The notes: generated by a model not told the origin, from the letters alone. A DNA stretch of 12,899 bases from Ruminococcaceae bacterium UBA7147 (GCA_002491825.1 DKWR01000057.1:1-12899), one strand, 5' to 3'; positions 1-7,370 are shown, counted from the stretch's first letter. Translations and numbers: made by a program.

Positions 1-1
1 T

Positions 2-24
2 GGAGCTGTTATTGCGACAGCCCC
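2..24 (-). terminator. Probable metA transcription terminator (window edge)
   Basis: An 8-bp stem (2-9 with 17-24) and a 7-nt loop begin 28 bases beyond the metA stop. In minus-strand RNA the arms pair fully with one G-U wobble; in plus-strand RNA the same position is an A-C mismatch, so the hairpin fits the metA transcript better. Any U-tract for that direction would lie left of base 1 and cannot be seen. Confidence 0.5.
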
Positions 25-51
25 CTTAATTTATTTATATTTATACAAGCT

Positions 52-984
52 TTAATGCGGATATTTTTCGATAAGCTCACGCAAATCGTACGGCGTAGCC
101 TGATATACAAAGTAGTTGAGCCAGTTTGTATAAAGCAGTGTTGCATTGCTCCTCCACACCATCGGCGGAGTTTTTGACGCATCGTCATTGGGGAAATAAT
201 TGTAAGGAATCTGCGGATTAATACCCTTGTTCTTGTCACGGAAATACTCGTTTGCAAGCGTTTCCCTGTCGTACTCTGCGTGTCCTGTTACGAAAACCTG
301 TCTGCCTGTTCTACTGCATACAACGGCAACTCCAGCCTTGTCGGAAACCGACAGAATTTCAAGCTCGTAATGCTTTTTTATTTTTTCCTCATCTATGCCC
401 GTATAGCGTGAATGAGGAATACAGAACGTATCGTCAAAACCACGCATAAGCGGATGATGCGGATTGAGGATTTTATGCGAATAAATTCCGCTTAATTTTT
501 CGGGGAGCTGATGCTTTTTTATTCCGTAATGGAAATATAATCCTGCCTGTGCACCCCAGCAGATGTGAAATGTTGAATAGACGTTGTGCTTTGACCATTC
601 CATAATCTCGCAAAGCTCGTCCCAGTAATCAACGTCCTCAAATTCAAGCTGTTCAACAGGTGCTCCGGTGATAATCATACCGTCAAAGCTCTCATTTTTC
701 ACCTGCTGAAACGTCTTGTAGAAAGTTGTCAGGTGATGAGGCGAGGTGTTTTTCGAGGTATGCGAAGCCATCTGCAAAAGCTCAATATCAACCTGCAATG
801 GGCTGTTGCCCAGAAGTCTTAAAAGCTGGGTTTCAGTTTCAATTTTTGTGGGCATAAGGTTTAAAATCAGAATTTTAAGAGGACGAATGTCCTGCCTTAA
901 TGCGACCTCGTTTGGCATAACAAAGATGTTTTCCGATTCAAGCACCTTGATAGCCGGAAGATTACTCTGAACCTTGATAGGCAT
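52..984 (-). CDS. metA: Homoserine O-acetyltransferase (MetA family)
   Basis: This enzyme acylates the hydroxyl of L-homoserine, the first committed step of methionine synthesis, in the cytoplasm. The 310-residue protein has the full family length and opens with the typical MPIKVQSNLPA. The catalytic nucleophile is Cys142 (HICWGAQAGLY), with His235 and Glu237 in the segment TGHAEYDR completing the active site. Residue 111 is Glu (GAPVEQLEFE). In the MetA family Glu111 is associated with acetyl-CoA and Gly111, as in E. coli, with succinyl-CoA, so the product is inferred to be O-acetylhomoserine despite the frequent database name succinyltransferase. A strong ribosome site (AGGTGGTGAG) precedes the ATG. 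It lies 135 bp downstream of proS on the same strand, so read-through from proS is possible. No SAM riboswitch was recognised upstream. Confidence 0.95.
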   Translation of the reverse strand: MPIKVQSNLPAIKVLESENIFVMPNEVALRQDIRPLKILILNLMPTKIETETQLLRLLGNSPLQVDIELLQMASHTSKNTSPHHLTTFYKTFQQVKNESFDGMIITGAPVEQLEFEDVDYWDELCEIMEWSKHNVYSTFHICWGAQAGLYFHYGIKKHQLPEKLSGIYSHKILNPHHPLMRGFDDTFCIPHSRYTGIDEEKIKKHYELEILSVSDKAGVAVVCSRTGRQVFVTGHAEYDRETLANEYFRDKNKGINPQIPYNYFPNDDASKTPPMVWRSNATLLYTNWLNYFVYQATPYDLRELIEKYPH

Positions 985-1022
985 TTTCTCACCACCTTTT
1001 ATGATTACATTTTACATATGAG

Positions 1023-1051
1023 GACATAACGTAACCTTTATATCAACTCAA
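1023..1051 (-). promoter_or_regulatory. Weak candidate sigma-A promoter for metA
   Basis: On the minus strand, TTGAGT (1046-1051) and TATGTC (1023-1028) are separated by 17 bp, about 40 bp upstream of the metA ATG. The -10 box is poor, so this is only a suggestion; metA may instead be reached by read-through from proS. Confidence 0.25.
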
Positions 1052-1104
1052 AAGTCGGGCTACTATTTTATTCTTACAAACTAACTTTTAGGCTCGATTT
1101 GCCC

Positions 1105-1119
1105 GCCGAGGTACTCGGC
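1105..1119 (-). repeat. Short hairpin immediately after the proS stop
   Basis: A perfect 6-bp GC-rich inverted repeat (1105-1110 with 1114-1119, 3-nt loop) directly abuts the proS stop codon. No U-tract follows in the minus direction, so it is not a standard intrinsic terminator. It could protect the proS 3' end or cause partial termination. Confidence 0.35.
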
Positions 1120-2559
1120 TTAGTACTGTTTGCCCCAGTATACCATATGCTTAGCAGGCTTGCCGCAGCACACACAGGTATCCGAAAGGTGCTCTTCCTC
1201 AAACGGAATACATCTGCTCTTTACGCCGCCTGTAACCTCTTTGAGCTTTTCTTCACACTCGCTGTCGCCGCACCACATTGCCTTGATAAAGCCGGGGTGG
1301 TTCTTTGCAATGTCGATAAACTCGTCGTAGCTTGTTGCAGTAAAGGTCTTTTCCTGCGTATTCTTGAGCGCACGCTCGTACATATCGTTGTGAATGTCCT
1401 CCATAAGCTTTTCAACAAATGACGAAAGCTCATCAAGCGGAACGAATGACTTTTCTCTTGTGTCACGTCTTACGACTACGCACTGGTTATTCTCAATATC
1501 CTTCGGTCCGATTTCAACTCTTACAGGCACTCCCTTCATCTCGTACTCTGCAAACTTCCATCCGGGAGCGTGGTCGGAATCGTCAAGCTTAACTCTGAAC
1601 TTCTTTGCAAGCTCTGCTTTAAGCTCGTTTGCCTTTTCAAGAACGCCCTCCTTGTGCTGTGCAACGGGAATTACGGCTACCTGAATCGGAGAAATCTTCG
1701 GCGGAAGTACAAGACCGTCGTCGTCACTGTGTACCATTATTATTGCACCAATCATTCTTGTTGATACACCCCAAGAGGTCTGGTGCGGATAATGGAGCTT
1801 GTTGTCCTTGCCTGTGTATGTTATGCCGAAACTCTTTGCAAAGCCGTCGCCGAAGTAGTGCGAAGTACCGCCTTGCAAAGCAACGCCGTTGTGCATCATC
1901 GGCTCAATTGTATAGGTTTCCTCTGCGCCTGCAAATTTTTCCTTTTCGGTCTTTCTGCCGATTACCGCAGGAATTGCAAGCGTTTCTCTGTAGAAGCTCT
2001 CGTAAACGTGGAGCATACGCAGTGTTTCTTCCCTTGCCTCTTCCTCTGTTTCGTGCATTGTGTGACCTTCCTGCCACAAGAACTCGGAAGTACGCAGGAA
2101 CGGACGTGTTGTCTTTTCCCATCTAACAACACTGCACCACTGATTGTAAAGCTTGGGCAAATCACGGTATGTATTGATTATCTTCTTGTAGTGCTCGCAG
2201 AAAAGCGTTTCGGAAGTCGGGCGAACGCAAAGACGCTCTGTAAGCTTTTCCTGACCGCCGACTGTTACCCACGCACATTCGGGAGCAAAGCCCTCAACGT
2301 GATCTTTTTCTTTCTGAAGCAGGCTTTCGGGGATAAACATTGGCATATAGACATTCTCGTGACCTGTTTCCTTAAATCTGCGGTCAAGGTCAGCCTGTAT
2401 ATTCTCCCAGATTGCATAGCCGTAAGGTCTGATTACCATACATCCCTTGACGTTTGAGTAATCAACAAGCTCCGCCTTTTTTACAATGTCGGTATACCAT
2501 TTTGCAAAGTCCTCATCTCTGCTTGTAATGGCTTCTACCATCTTCTTTTTCTCTGCCAT
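1120..2559 (-). CDS. proS: Prolyl-tRNA synthetase, archaeal/eukaryotic-like type
   Basis: This class II aminoacyl-tRNA synthetase charges tRNA-Pro with proline. At 479 residues it is the short, archaeal/eukaryotic-like form without the large inserted editing domain of the E. coli-type enzyme. Visible elements are motif 1 around residues 60-80, the RPTSET segment (113-118), motif 2 (RWEKTTRPFLRTSEF, about 146-160), motif 3 (GVSTRMIGAIIM, 264-275), the anticodon-binding domain (about 288-390) and a C-terminal domain with cysteines at 430, 435, 450, 462, 464 and 465, likely binding zinc. The chain ends in Tyr, as is typical of this subgroup. The ATG is placed by AGGT/GGAGG-type pairing at 2568-2573, 8 nt upstream. 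It has its own strong promoter and a leader of roughly 45 nt, too short for the T-box that controls many Firmicute synthetase genes. Confidence 0.97.
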   Translation of the reverse strand: MAEKKKMVEAITSRDEDFAKWYTDIVKKAELVDYSNVKGCMVIRPYGYAIWENIQADLDRRFKETGHENVYMPMFIPESLLQKEKDHVEGFAPECAWVTVGGQEKLTERLCVRPTSETLFCEHYKKIINTYRDLPKLYNQWCSVVRWEKTTRPFLRTSEFLWQEGHTMHETEEEAREETLRMLHVYESFYRETLAIPAVIGRKTEKEKFAGAEETYTIEPMMHNGVALQGGTSHYFGDGFAKSFGITYTGKDNKLHYPHQTSWGVSTRMIGAIIMVHSDDDGLVLPPKISPIQVAVIPVAQHKEGVLEKANELKAELAKKFRVKLDDSDHAPGWKFAEYEMKGVPVRVEIGPKDIENNQCVVVRRDTREKSFVPLDELSSFVEKLMEDIHNDMYERALKNTQEKTFTATSYDEFIDIAKNHPGFIKAMWCGDSECEEKLKEVTGGVKSRCIPFEEEHLSDTCVCCGKPAKHMVYWGKQY

Positions 2560-2610
2560 AATTGTTTACCTCCGTGTACGAATTGTACGAATAATTATCA
2601 TAACATTTCT

Positions 2611-2638
2611 ATTATACAATATATTAAAATTTTTTCAA
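2611..2638 (-). promoter_or_regulatory. Sigma-A promoter of proS
   Basis: On the minus strand, TTGAAA (2633-2638) and a consensus TATAAT (2611-2616) are separated by 16 bp. The predicted start is near 2604, about 45 nt upstream of the proS ATG. Confidence 0.75.
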
Positions 2639-2663
2639 GTATTTTAGCTTGGTAATAATCGTA

Positions 2664-2675
2664 TGGATTAATCCA
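2664..2675. repeat. 12-bp perfect palindrome between mutS-like gene and proS
   Basis: TGGATTAATCCA is self-complementary, 4 bp beyond the mutS-like stop and 25 bp upstream of the proS -35 box. It lacks a loop and U-tract, so it is not a terminator; its position would suit binding of a dimeric regulator, but nothing else supports that. Confidence 0.3.
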
Positions 2676-2679
2676 ACCA

Positions 2680-4383
2680 TCAGTTTTTCGGCTTGTTGTC
2701 AATCTCAAGCTTTATCTTCTCAAAGGTCACGCCGTATTTTTCTGCAATATCTCTTGCATAGCTTACGCCCTGCGGAGGTGCGATAAACACCTTGAAAGAA
2801 CGGTTGCCGTTTTCTACTCCCGTTACCATGCTTTCAATTCTGCTGTCACCCTCCACCTCACTGTTCACCTTGTCAAGATCCCTTGCAAGGTCGTGCATAT
2901 GCGTGTTGAACACCGCCCTTGTACCAAGGTAGCGCATTGCTTTTACAACATCCTTTGCAATGTACAAGCCCTCTGCAACGTTAGTTGTTGCAAGGCTTTC
3001 GTTGAGCAAAAGCAGGCTGTAACGTGTGGCGATTTCAAAAATTTCGGACAGTCTTTTGCTCTCCTCACCGAGTCTGCCCAAATCTACGGTATCGTTTTCG
3101 TCGGCAGGAAAATGCGTAAAGATATTGTCGCACGGGCTGAAAACCATTGACGAGGCAGGAACGTAAATTCCGTTCTGCGCAAGCAGAAACGCAAGTCCGA
3201 CAGCCTGTGTAATCGTAGTTTTACCGCCCCTGTTAGGACCTGTCAGAATATAAATCCGCTTATCGTTGTCAAACACAAACTCGTTTGTGATTATATCTAT
3301 ATTTTCACCCTCAATGTTCTTTACAGCAAGCTTGATATTGTAAAGATTTTCAATATGACAGTTTCTGTCCTCTTTCGGGGCAATCTGCGCCTTGCAAAGC
3401 GGAAGATTTTTCTGCATAATCTTATCGCAAAGCTCGGCAAATCGAATGTAAAAAATAATCTCGGGCATCAGCGCAACAAACGAATAACCGTTGATGTTTA
3501 TGTACTTATCAAGCGTCGATTTGATGTCGTTTACGGTACGGCGCAGAATGTCGGTAACTACCTTTTTAAGAGCGTCCGAAAGCGGATCTGTGCCCGTCAG
3601 CTCCGAGGTGAAGGTCTGGTTTACATCCTGCTGTGCGCCCGTTACAAATTTGCCCATTCCAAAGGAAGTTGTACTCGGGTTTGCAGGGTGAAAGCTTATG
3701 AATCCCGAAACATCGTTGCCGTGGTGAAGCTCGCTCTTCTTATTTGCAAAGTTCGTGAAGCGTTTGAGTATTCCGCTGTCGGTAAAAGGCTTGTCGTTGA
3801 GCGAAATTACGCCGACAGTTTTCGGGCGCAGAAGAGCGTCTAGGTTTACGCCGAGCGTTATGCTCCTGAACTTTTGCGCCTTTGCAAGCGTATCCTCAAT
3901 ATCCTTTTTCAAGTCGGGGAATCCGCTGTCATTATAGATTGAAGTTACGTTCTCTTTGAGAGTTAAAAGTCCCTGCGACTTAACGTCAATTGATTCAAGC
4001 GTTGTCTTTATCTGCGTAATGCAGTCAACATAGCCGTCTATTTCACGCAGTCTGTTGATAAGCTGCCAGAGCGACGATGCCTCGGTATCCTTCTGAAAGC
4101 GCTCAATATCTCTTAAATCGGCAAGCTTTGCAAGCAAGGCTGTCAAATCCTCACGCAGTTTAGGAAAACGCAGAAAGTCATCAAAAACGTCGCACCTGTA
4201 CTTGATTACCTCTTCGTCATCGGTAATCTGCGTTAAAAGCTGTTTGATGCTGTTGCGCTCGTATGCGTCCTCGGTAAGCGCATTGCAAAGGAAATCAATT
4301 GATAAATCATTTACCGCCTCTTTTGTTAGGGTGCGGTAAACTGCATCTGAATTTTGCGGATGAAGCAAACTGAAATTTTCCAT
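2680..4383 (-). CDS. MutS-related ATPase lacking mismatch-recognition domains
   Basis: A 567-residue protein with a helical region (about 1-340) resembling the MutS core/lever, followed by a MutS-type ABC ATPase domain. Visible motifs are Walker A GPNRGGKTT (382-390), an ABC-signature-like segment DLGRLGEES (434-442), a Walker B strand LLLLNES (457-463) and a switch-His segment FNTHMHDL (His495). There is no N-terminal mismatch-binding domain as in MutS1 and no C-terminal Smr nuclease as in MutS2, so it belongs to a shorter MutS-like group seen in Firmicutes whose role is not established. The Walker B Asp is replaced by Asn461, while the catalytic Glu462 is kept. The Shine-Dalgarno is weak (GGTGG, only 3-5 nt before the ATG). 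It is divergent from the DUF896 gene and reads toward proS, which has its own promoter. The ATPase assignment is firm; a role in DNA repair is inferred from homology only. Confidence 0.85.
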   Translation of the reverse strand: MENFSLLHPQNSDAVYRTLTKEAVNDLSIDFLCNALTEDAYERNSIKQLLTQITDDEEVIKYRCDVFDDFLRFPKLREDLTALLAKLADLRDIERFQKDTEASSLWQLINRLREIDGYVDCITQIKTTLESIDVKSQGLLTLKENVTSIYNDSGFPDLKKDIEDTLAKAQKFRSITLGVNLDALLRPKTVGVISLNDKPFTDSGILKRFTNFANKKSELHHGNDVSGFISFHPANPSTTSFGMGKFVTGAQQDVNQTFTSELTGTDPLSDALKKVVTDILRRTVNDIKSTLDKYININGYSFVALMPEIIFYIRFAELCDKIMQKNLPLCKAQIAPKEDRNCHIENLYNIKLAVKNIEGENIDIITNEFVFDNDKRIYILTGPNRGGKTTITQAVGLAFLLAQNGIYVPASSMVFSPCDNIFTHFPADENDTVDLGRLGEESKRLSEIFEIATRYSLLLLNESLATTNVAEGLYIAKDVVKAMRYLGTRAVFNTHMHDLARDLDKVNSEVEGDSRIESMVTGVENGNRSFKVFIAPPQGVSYARDIAEKYGVTFEKIKLEIDNKPKN

Positions 4384-4419
4384 AATCCACCGTCCGGAAT
4401 TTTATTATTTCTTACTAAT

Positions 4420-4447
4420 ATTATATATCAAAAATCATCACACGCAA
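4420..4447 (-). promoter_or_regulatory. Promoter of the MutS-like gene
   Basis: On the minus strand, TTGCGT (4442-4447) and consensus TATAAT (4420-4425) with a 16-bp spacer, about 37 bp upstream of the ATG. It lies back to back with the promoter of the DUF896 gene; the two -35 boxes are only 18 bp apart. Confidence 0.55.
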
Positions 4448-4465
4448 TATATAAAATTGAATTTA

Positions 4466-4494
4466 TTGCAATATAATTTATTTTGTGATATGAT
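4466..4494 (+). promoter_or_regulatory. Sigma-A promoter of the DUF896 gene
   Basis: TTGCAA (4466-4471), 17-bp spacer, TATGAT (4489-4494). The predicted start near 4501 lies downstream of 4457, the first in-frame initiation codon, which rules that one out and supports the ATG at 4523. Confidence 0.65.
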
Positions 4495-4522
4495 TATTCC
4501 ATTACAAAAGCGAGGTATTGAT

Positions 4523-4747
4523 ATGGATAAGAATTTGCTTAACAGAATTAACGAGCTTGCAAAGAAAAAACGTGAACAGGGACTGACTACAGATGAACAG
4601 GCTGAACAGAAAAAGCTGTATAAAATTTATCTCGGTGAAATCCGCACCCAGTTTGACAAAACTCTCGACAACGTAAGCGTTAAAGAAAAGGACGGCGAGG
4701 TTGTGCCGTTCAAGCAAGCGTATTTAAAGAAAAACAAAGACAAATAA
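4523..4747 (+). CDS. DUF896 (YnzC/UPF0291) family small protein
   Basis: A 74-residue, highly charged helical protein. The order RINELAKKKREQGLTTDEQA, then an EQKKLYKIYL helix, then a segment TQFDKTLDNVSVKEKDG matches the pattern of B. subtilis YnzC: an N-terminal two-helix hairpin followed by a basic tail with a VxVxDxxG-like motif. The family is widespread in Firmicutes and its molecular function is unknown. The ATG at 4523 is chosen because GCGAGG lies 7-8 nt upstream and because the mapped promoter starts transcription near 4501; a longer in-frame reading from 4457 would begin upstream of the promoter. It is monocistronic, between its own promoter and a strong terminator. Confidence 0.85.
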   Translation: MDKNLLNRINELAKKKREQGLTTDEQAEQKKLYKIYLGEIRTQFDKTLDNVSVKEKDGEVVPFKQAYLKKNKDK

Positions 4748-4749
4748 CA

Positions 4750-4795
4750 AAAGCTCGGACAAGCGCAAATGCAGATGTCCGAGCTTTATTTTTTG
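4750..4795. terminator. Strong bidirectional intrinsic terminator
   Basis: A perfect 12-bp stem (4750-4761 with 4776-4787) with a 14-nt loop. In the plus direction it is followed by ATTTTTT; in the minus direction the stem runs into TTTTG. It ends both the DUF896 gene (plus) and the serpin gene (minus), whose stop codons lie 2 and 6 bases from its edges. Confidence 0.92.
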
Positions 4796-4801
4796 ATATA
4801 A

Positions 4802-6139
4802 TCAGATATTGTCAACCGTTCCGATGTAGACGGGAATACTGCTTTCGTTGTCAATCAGCAGGAAGATAAACGGACGGTCAATTTTAATTGTTTCGTCGGT
4901 TTTTTCAAGCTCCTTAACACGCTTTTCAACAATTTTTGAGTCGCTGTTTATTCCCGCAGCGTTCACGGTGATTTCGGGAGTAATCTCGTAAATCTCATTA
5001 AGGTTGAAATTATCGGTATGCGTGATGTTCTTAAACAGTGCATCATCGGTAAACAGCGTGTACAAGCCGCTGTCTGCAAGAGCGTCCGAAAGCGGTTGAG
5101 GTTGTTCCTCTGATGAAATTGAAAATTCGGGAATTTGTGCCGTAACCTTTTTTGTAATGTCAACGCTGTCTAAAAGGTCAGAAAACTCCGTATAGTTAAA
5201 ATCGGAAACATACTCCTCAAGTGACACGCCCTCATTCGGCATAACAATCATAAGCTTGAGCGGATTTTTGCTTGTGTACTTTATAATGCCCTTTGCGTTT
5301 TTGTTCTTGATAAGCGACTCATTTGAGGTCATAAAGTTTACGCTTTTTTCGCCGTTGCCGGACTTGAACGTTCCTTTTTCAATGTCGCTTTTGCTGTAAT
5401 TATCAAGCCACAAATCACTCATATCGCAGGCATTCACCAAAAACAGGCTGTCTTTTTCGTTCAGATTTTCAAACAAATCATTTGAGCTGAAATCAGAAAG
5501 GCTCTTGTTTACCTTTGAAACAGCGTTTTCGTCCGAGAACAAAAATCGGTACACATTATTTTCAAAATAGCTTGCGTTGGTCTGCAAAAAGCTTGTTTTT
5601 ACGTCGGAAATATCATTAAAGAAAAGGTTAAGACCAAAGCGCACATACTCGCTTTTGCTTTCTTTTGTTTTCTTGCCCGAAAGCTCGTCAACCTCTCCGC
5701 TTCCTGTTTTGCTGACAGCCTCCATTCGGCTTTTGAAATATGATGAACACTGATTAATATTATCAATTGTCAAATCCTTGCCGAGTGCCAGTTTGATTTC
5801 GTCCTGTGTATCACCTGTTGCACCGTTTGCAAGAAGCGAAAGCTGAAGTGCCGCTGTGGCAGGAGCAAATACCGACGACTTTGTTTTGTCGGATTTCTGC
5901 GCAAAATAGTTGCGGAACAGCCTCAACTCAAAGTTTGAAACCGAGCTTGCATACACGTTGTACGACAAAGGTGCGGAGGTTGCACCGTCATTGTAATTAA
6001 AACTTTCAGCGGGATCTGTGCTTCTCGTATAATCCTTTGACAGCTTTTCTCCGTCCGAAAAGTCTGTCGGATCGCCGCAGGCACAAAGCGTGCATACAAC
6101 CAGAGCGAGGCACATCAACAAAGCAATTGCTTTTTTCAT
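4802..6139 (-). CDS. Secreted serpin-fold lipoprotein
   Basis: A 445-residue protein with a signal peptide (MKKAIALLMCLALVV...) ending in a lipobox-like LCAC, so Cys21 is the likely lipidated residue and the protein is probably tethered outside the membrane. A polar linker (about 22-65) leads into a serpin domain. Diagnostic segments are SLLANGATGDTQDEI (101-115), FLVNACDMSDLWL (233-245), a strand-3C-like KSVNFM (265-270), LMIVMPNEG (296-304) and the C-terminal DRPFIFLLIDNESSIPVYIG (421-440). The reactive-centre loop is about 387-420. Serpins normally trap serine or cysteine proteases by inserting this loop, but here the hinge after Gly396 reads INSDSKIV instead of small residues, so inhibition is doubtful. 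Strong Shine-Dalgarno GGAAGGAG precedes the ATG. It lies 30 bp behind the glycosyltransferase with no promoter visible between, so the two are probably cotranscribed. Confidence 0.88.
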   Translation of the reverse strand: MKKAIALLMCLALVVCTLCACGDPTDFSDGEKLSKDYTRSTDPAESFNYNDGATSAPLSYNVYASSVSNFELRLFRNYFAQKSDKTKSSVFAPATAALQLSLLANGATGDTQDEIKLALGKDLTIDNINQCSSYFKSRMEAVSKTGSGEVDELSGKKTKESKSEYVRFGLNLFFNDISDVKTSFLQTNASYFENNVYRFLFSDENAVSKVNKSLSDFSSNDLFENLNEKDSLFLVNACDMSDLWLDNYSKSDIEKGTFKSGNGEKSVNFMTSNESLIKNKNAKGIIKYTSKNPLKLMIVMPNEGVSLEEYVSDFNYTEFSDLLDSVDITKKVTAQIPEFSISSEEQPQPLSDALADSGLYTLFTDDALFKNITHTDNFNLNEIYEITPEITVNAAGINSDSKIVEKRVKELEKTDETIKIDRPFIFLLIDNESSIPVYIGTVDNI

Positions 6140-6169
6140 TGTTTTTCTCCTTCCAGTGGGTATAATTTA

Positions 6170-7294
6170 TCAGTCCTCTGCACAAAGCTTCTGTGCAAGT
6201 CTGAATATATTTTCCGCAGAGTCGGCTATTGAAAGTTCACTGCATTTTTTCTTCATATCATCAAGCTTTTCGGGGGAGTTAAGCAGTTCGATAATCTGGT
6301 CTGCACCGTTTTTCCTGTCAAGCATAACCGCCGCATTCTGCTTGATAAGAAAATCTGCATTGTCACGCTCCTGTCCCGGGAAAGCACTGTAGATAGCCAT
6401 AGGGAGTGTGCAGGCAAGACTTTCGGTAACGGTAAGTCCGCCGGGCTTTGTAACAATCAAGTCGGAAATATGCATATAATCCTGAACATTCTTGACAAAG
6501 TAAAGCAGCTTGGTGTTATCCTGCATACCCATTTCATCAATCAGCTTTTCAAGATGTCCGAAAAGCTTTATATTGCGTCCGGTAATGACGATAAACTGCA
6601 TATTTTTACCTTTTTTAGCAAGCCTTTTGTAAAATTCAAGCACGCTTGTAACGCCGAAAGAACCTGCCATCAGGAGCACCGTAGGAACATTGGGGTCAAG
6701 TCCCTCCCGTCTGCATATTTCTTCCTTGTCAAACGGCTCCGTAAAGCTGTCAAAAATCGGAATACCAAGAGGATAGATTATGCTTTCGTCAACGCCGTAT
6801 TCGTCAATAAGCTTTTTTGCCATCTGCGGCTCTGCAAGCACATATGCCTCAATTTTAGGAACAATATATGTACGGTGAGCGTCATAGTCGGTAATTATGC
6901 TGATTGCTTTTACATCAATCTTACCCTGTCGGCGAAGCTTTGAAATCATTGTTGTAACAAACGGATGGCAGATGATAACAATATCGGGCGAGTGCTCGTT
7001 AATTGTTTCAAGCAGCTTGTTTGACATCATCGTATTTGAGCGCATTACCGCCTTATACATTAGATTTTTTCTGTCGGTAATCTTGTAGCATTTTCCGTAA
7101 ACCTTCGGAATTTTGGTAGCCATAAAATGATAACCGCCGCAGACTGTCTTGTCATACATCTTGCCTATTGCCTTCATTGCGTCAACAACACTGACTTCAG
7201 TTTCGGGGCTTAACGACTTTATTTTTGCTTCAAGTGCGGCGGCGGCACGCTTGTGACCTCCGCCTGTAGAAGCAGTAAATATAAGAATTTTCAT
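6170..7294 (-). CDS. GT28 glycosyltransferase, MGDG synthase/UgtP-like
   Basis: A 374-residue GT-B glycosyltransferase of the monogalactosyldiacylglycerol synthase family (GT28), which moves a sugar from a UDP-sugar to diacylglycerol at the inner membrane face to make glycolipids and lipoteichoic acid anchors. The N-terminal acceptor-side loop TASTGGGHKRAA (8-18), TDYDAH (135-140), the nucleotide-sugar part with LLMAGSFG (207-214), KPGGLTVTESLA (283-294) and PGQERDNADFL (306-316) are all in family order. Length fits Firmicute UgtP-type enzymes (about 380). Whether the sugar is glucose or galactose, and one or several are added, cannot be read from sequence. The ATG is preceded by GGAG 7 nt upstream, part of a small hairpin. 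It is first in a two-gene unit with the serpin. Two candidate promoters lie upstream, one beyond a cluster of inverted repeats. Confidence 0.88.
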   Translation of the reverse strand: MKILIFTASTGGGHKRAAAALEAKIKSLSPETEVSVVDAMKAIGKMYDKTVCGGYHFMATKIPKVYGKCYKITDRKNLMYKAVMRSNTMMSNKLLETINEHSPDIVIICHPFVTTMISKLRRQGKIDVKAISIITDYDAHRTYIVPKIEAYVLAEPQMAKKLIDEYGVDESIIYPLGIPIFDSFTEPFDKEEICRREGLDPNVPTVLLMAGSFGVTSVLEFYKRLAKKGKNMQFIVITGRNIKLFGHLEKLIDEMGMQDNTKLLYFVKNVQDYMHISDLIVTKPGGLTVTESLACTLPMAIYSAFPGQERDNADFLIKQNAAVMLDRKNGADQIIELLNSPEKLDDMKKKCSELSIADSAENIFRLAQKLCAED

Positions 7295-7301
7295 AGTATT
7301 T

Positions 7302-7316
7302 CTCCGAATTTTCGGA
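7302..7316 (-). promoter_or_regulatory. Hairpin overlapping the glycosyltransferase ribosome site
   Basis: Bases 7303-7308 and 7311-7316 form TCCGAA/TTCGGA. In the minus-strand mRNA the 3' arm supplies three of the four bases of the Shine-Dalgarno GGAG (7302-7305). When folded, the ribosome site would be mostly paired. The loop is only 2-4 nt, so stability is modest. Confidence 0.4.
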
Positions 7317-7342
7317 CAAAAAACTTCGCCCTGATATTTCTG

Positions 7343-7370
7343 CTTATATAATGCCTGCTGAACAATTCAA
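7343..7370 (-). promoter_or_regulatory. Proximal candidate promoter of the glycosyltransferase-serpin unit
   Basis: On the minus strand, TTGAAT (7365-7370) and TATAAG (7343-7348) with a 16-bp spacer, about 50 bp upstream of the ATG. The -35 box lies inside one arm of the first inverted repeat. On the opposite strand the same AT-rich block contains a TATAAT (7347-7352) with only a poor -35 partner (TTCGCC, 7325-7330). Confidence 0.45.

Noticed and set aside
985..1119. Possible SAM riboswitch upstream of metA
   Set aside because: The 135-base gap shows no S-box or other SAM-riboswitch core and no terminator/antiterminator pair before the ATG.
1783..2457. 224-residue plus-strand reading frame opposite proS
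   Set aside because: It lies wholly antisense to a full-length, well-conserved synthetase, lacks a ribosome site, and its composition is that of a complementary-strand shadow.
2560..2610. Possible T-box leader for proS
   Set aside because: The promoter leaves a leader of only about 45 nt, with no room for specifier loop or T-box sequence.
3355..3843. 162-residue plus-strand reading frame opposite the MutS-like gene
   Set aside because: Antisense shadow with a basic, non-family composition and no initiation signals.
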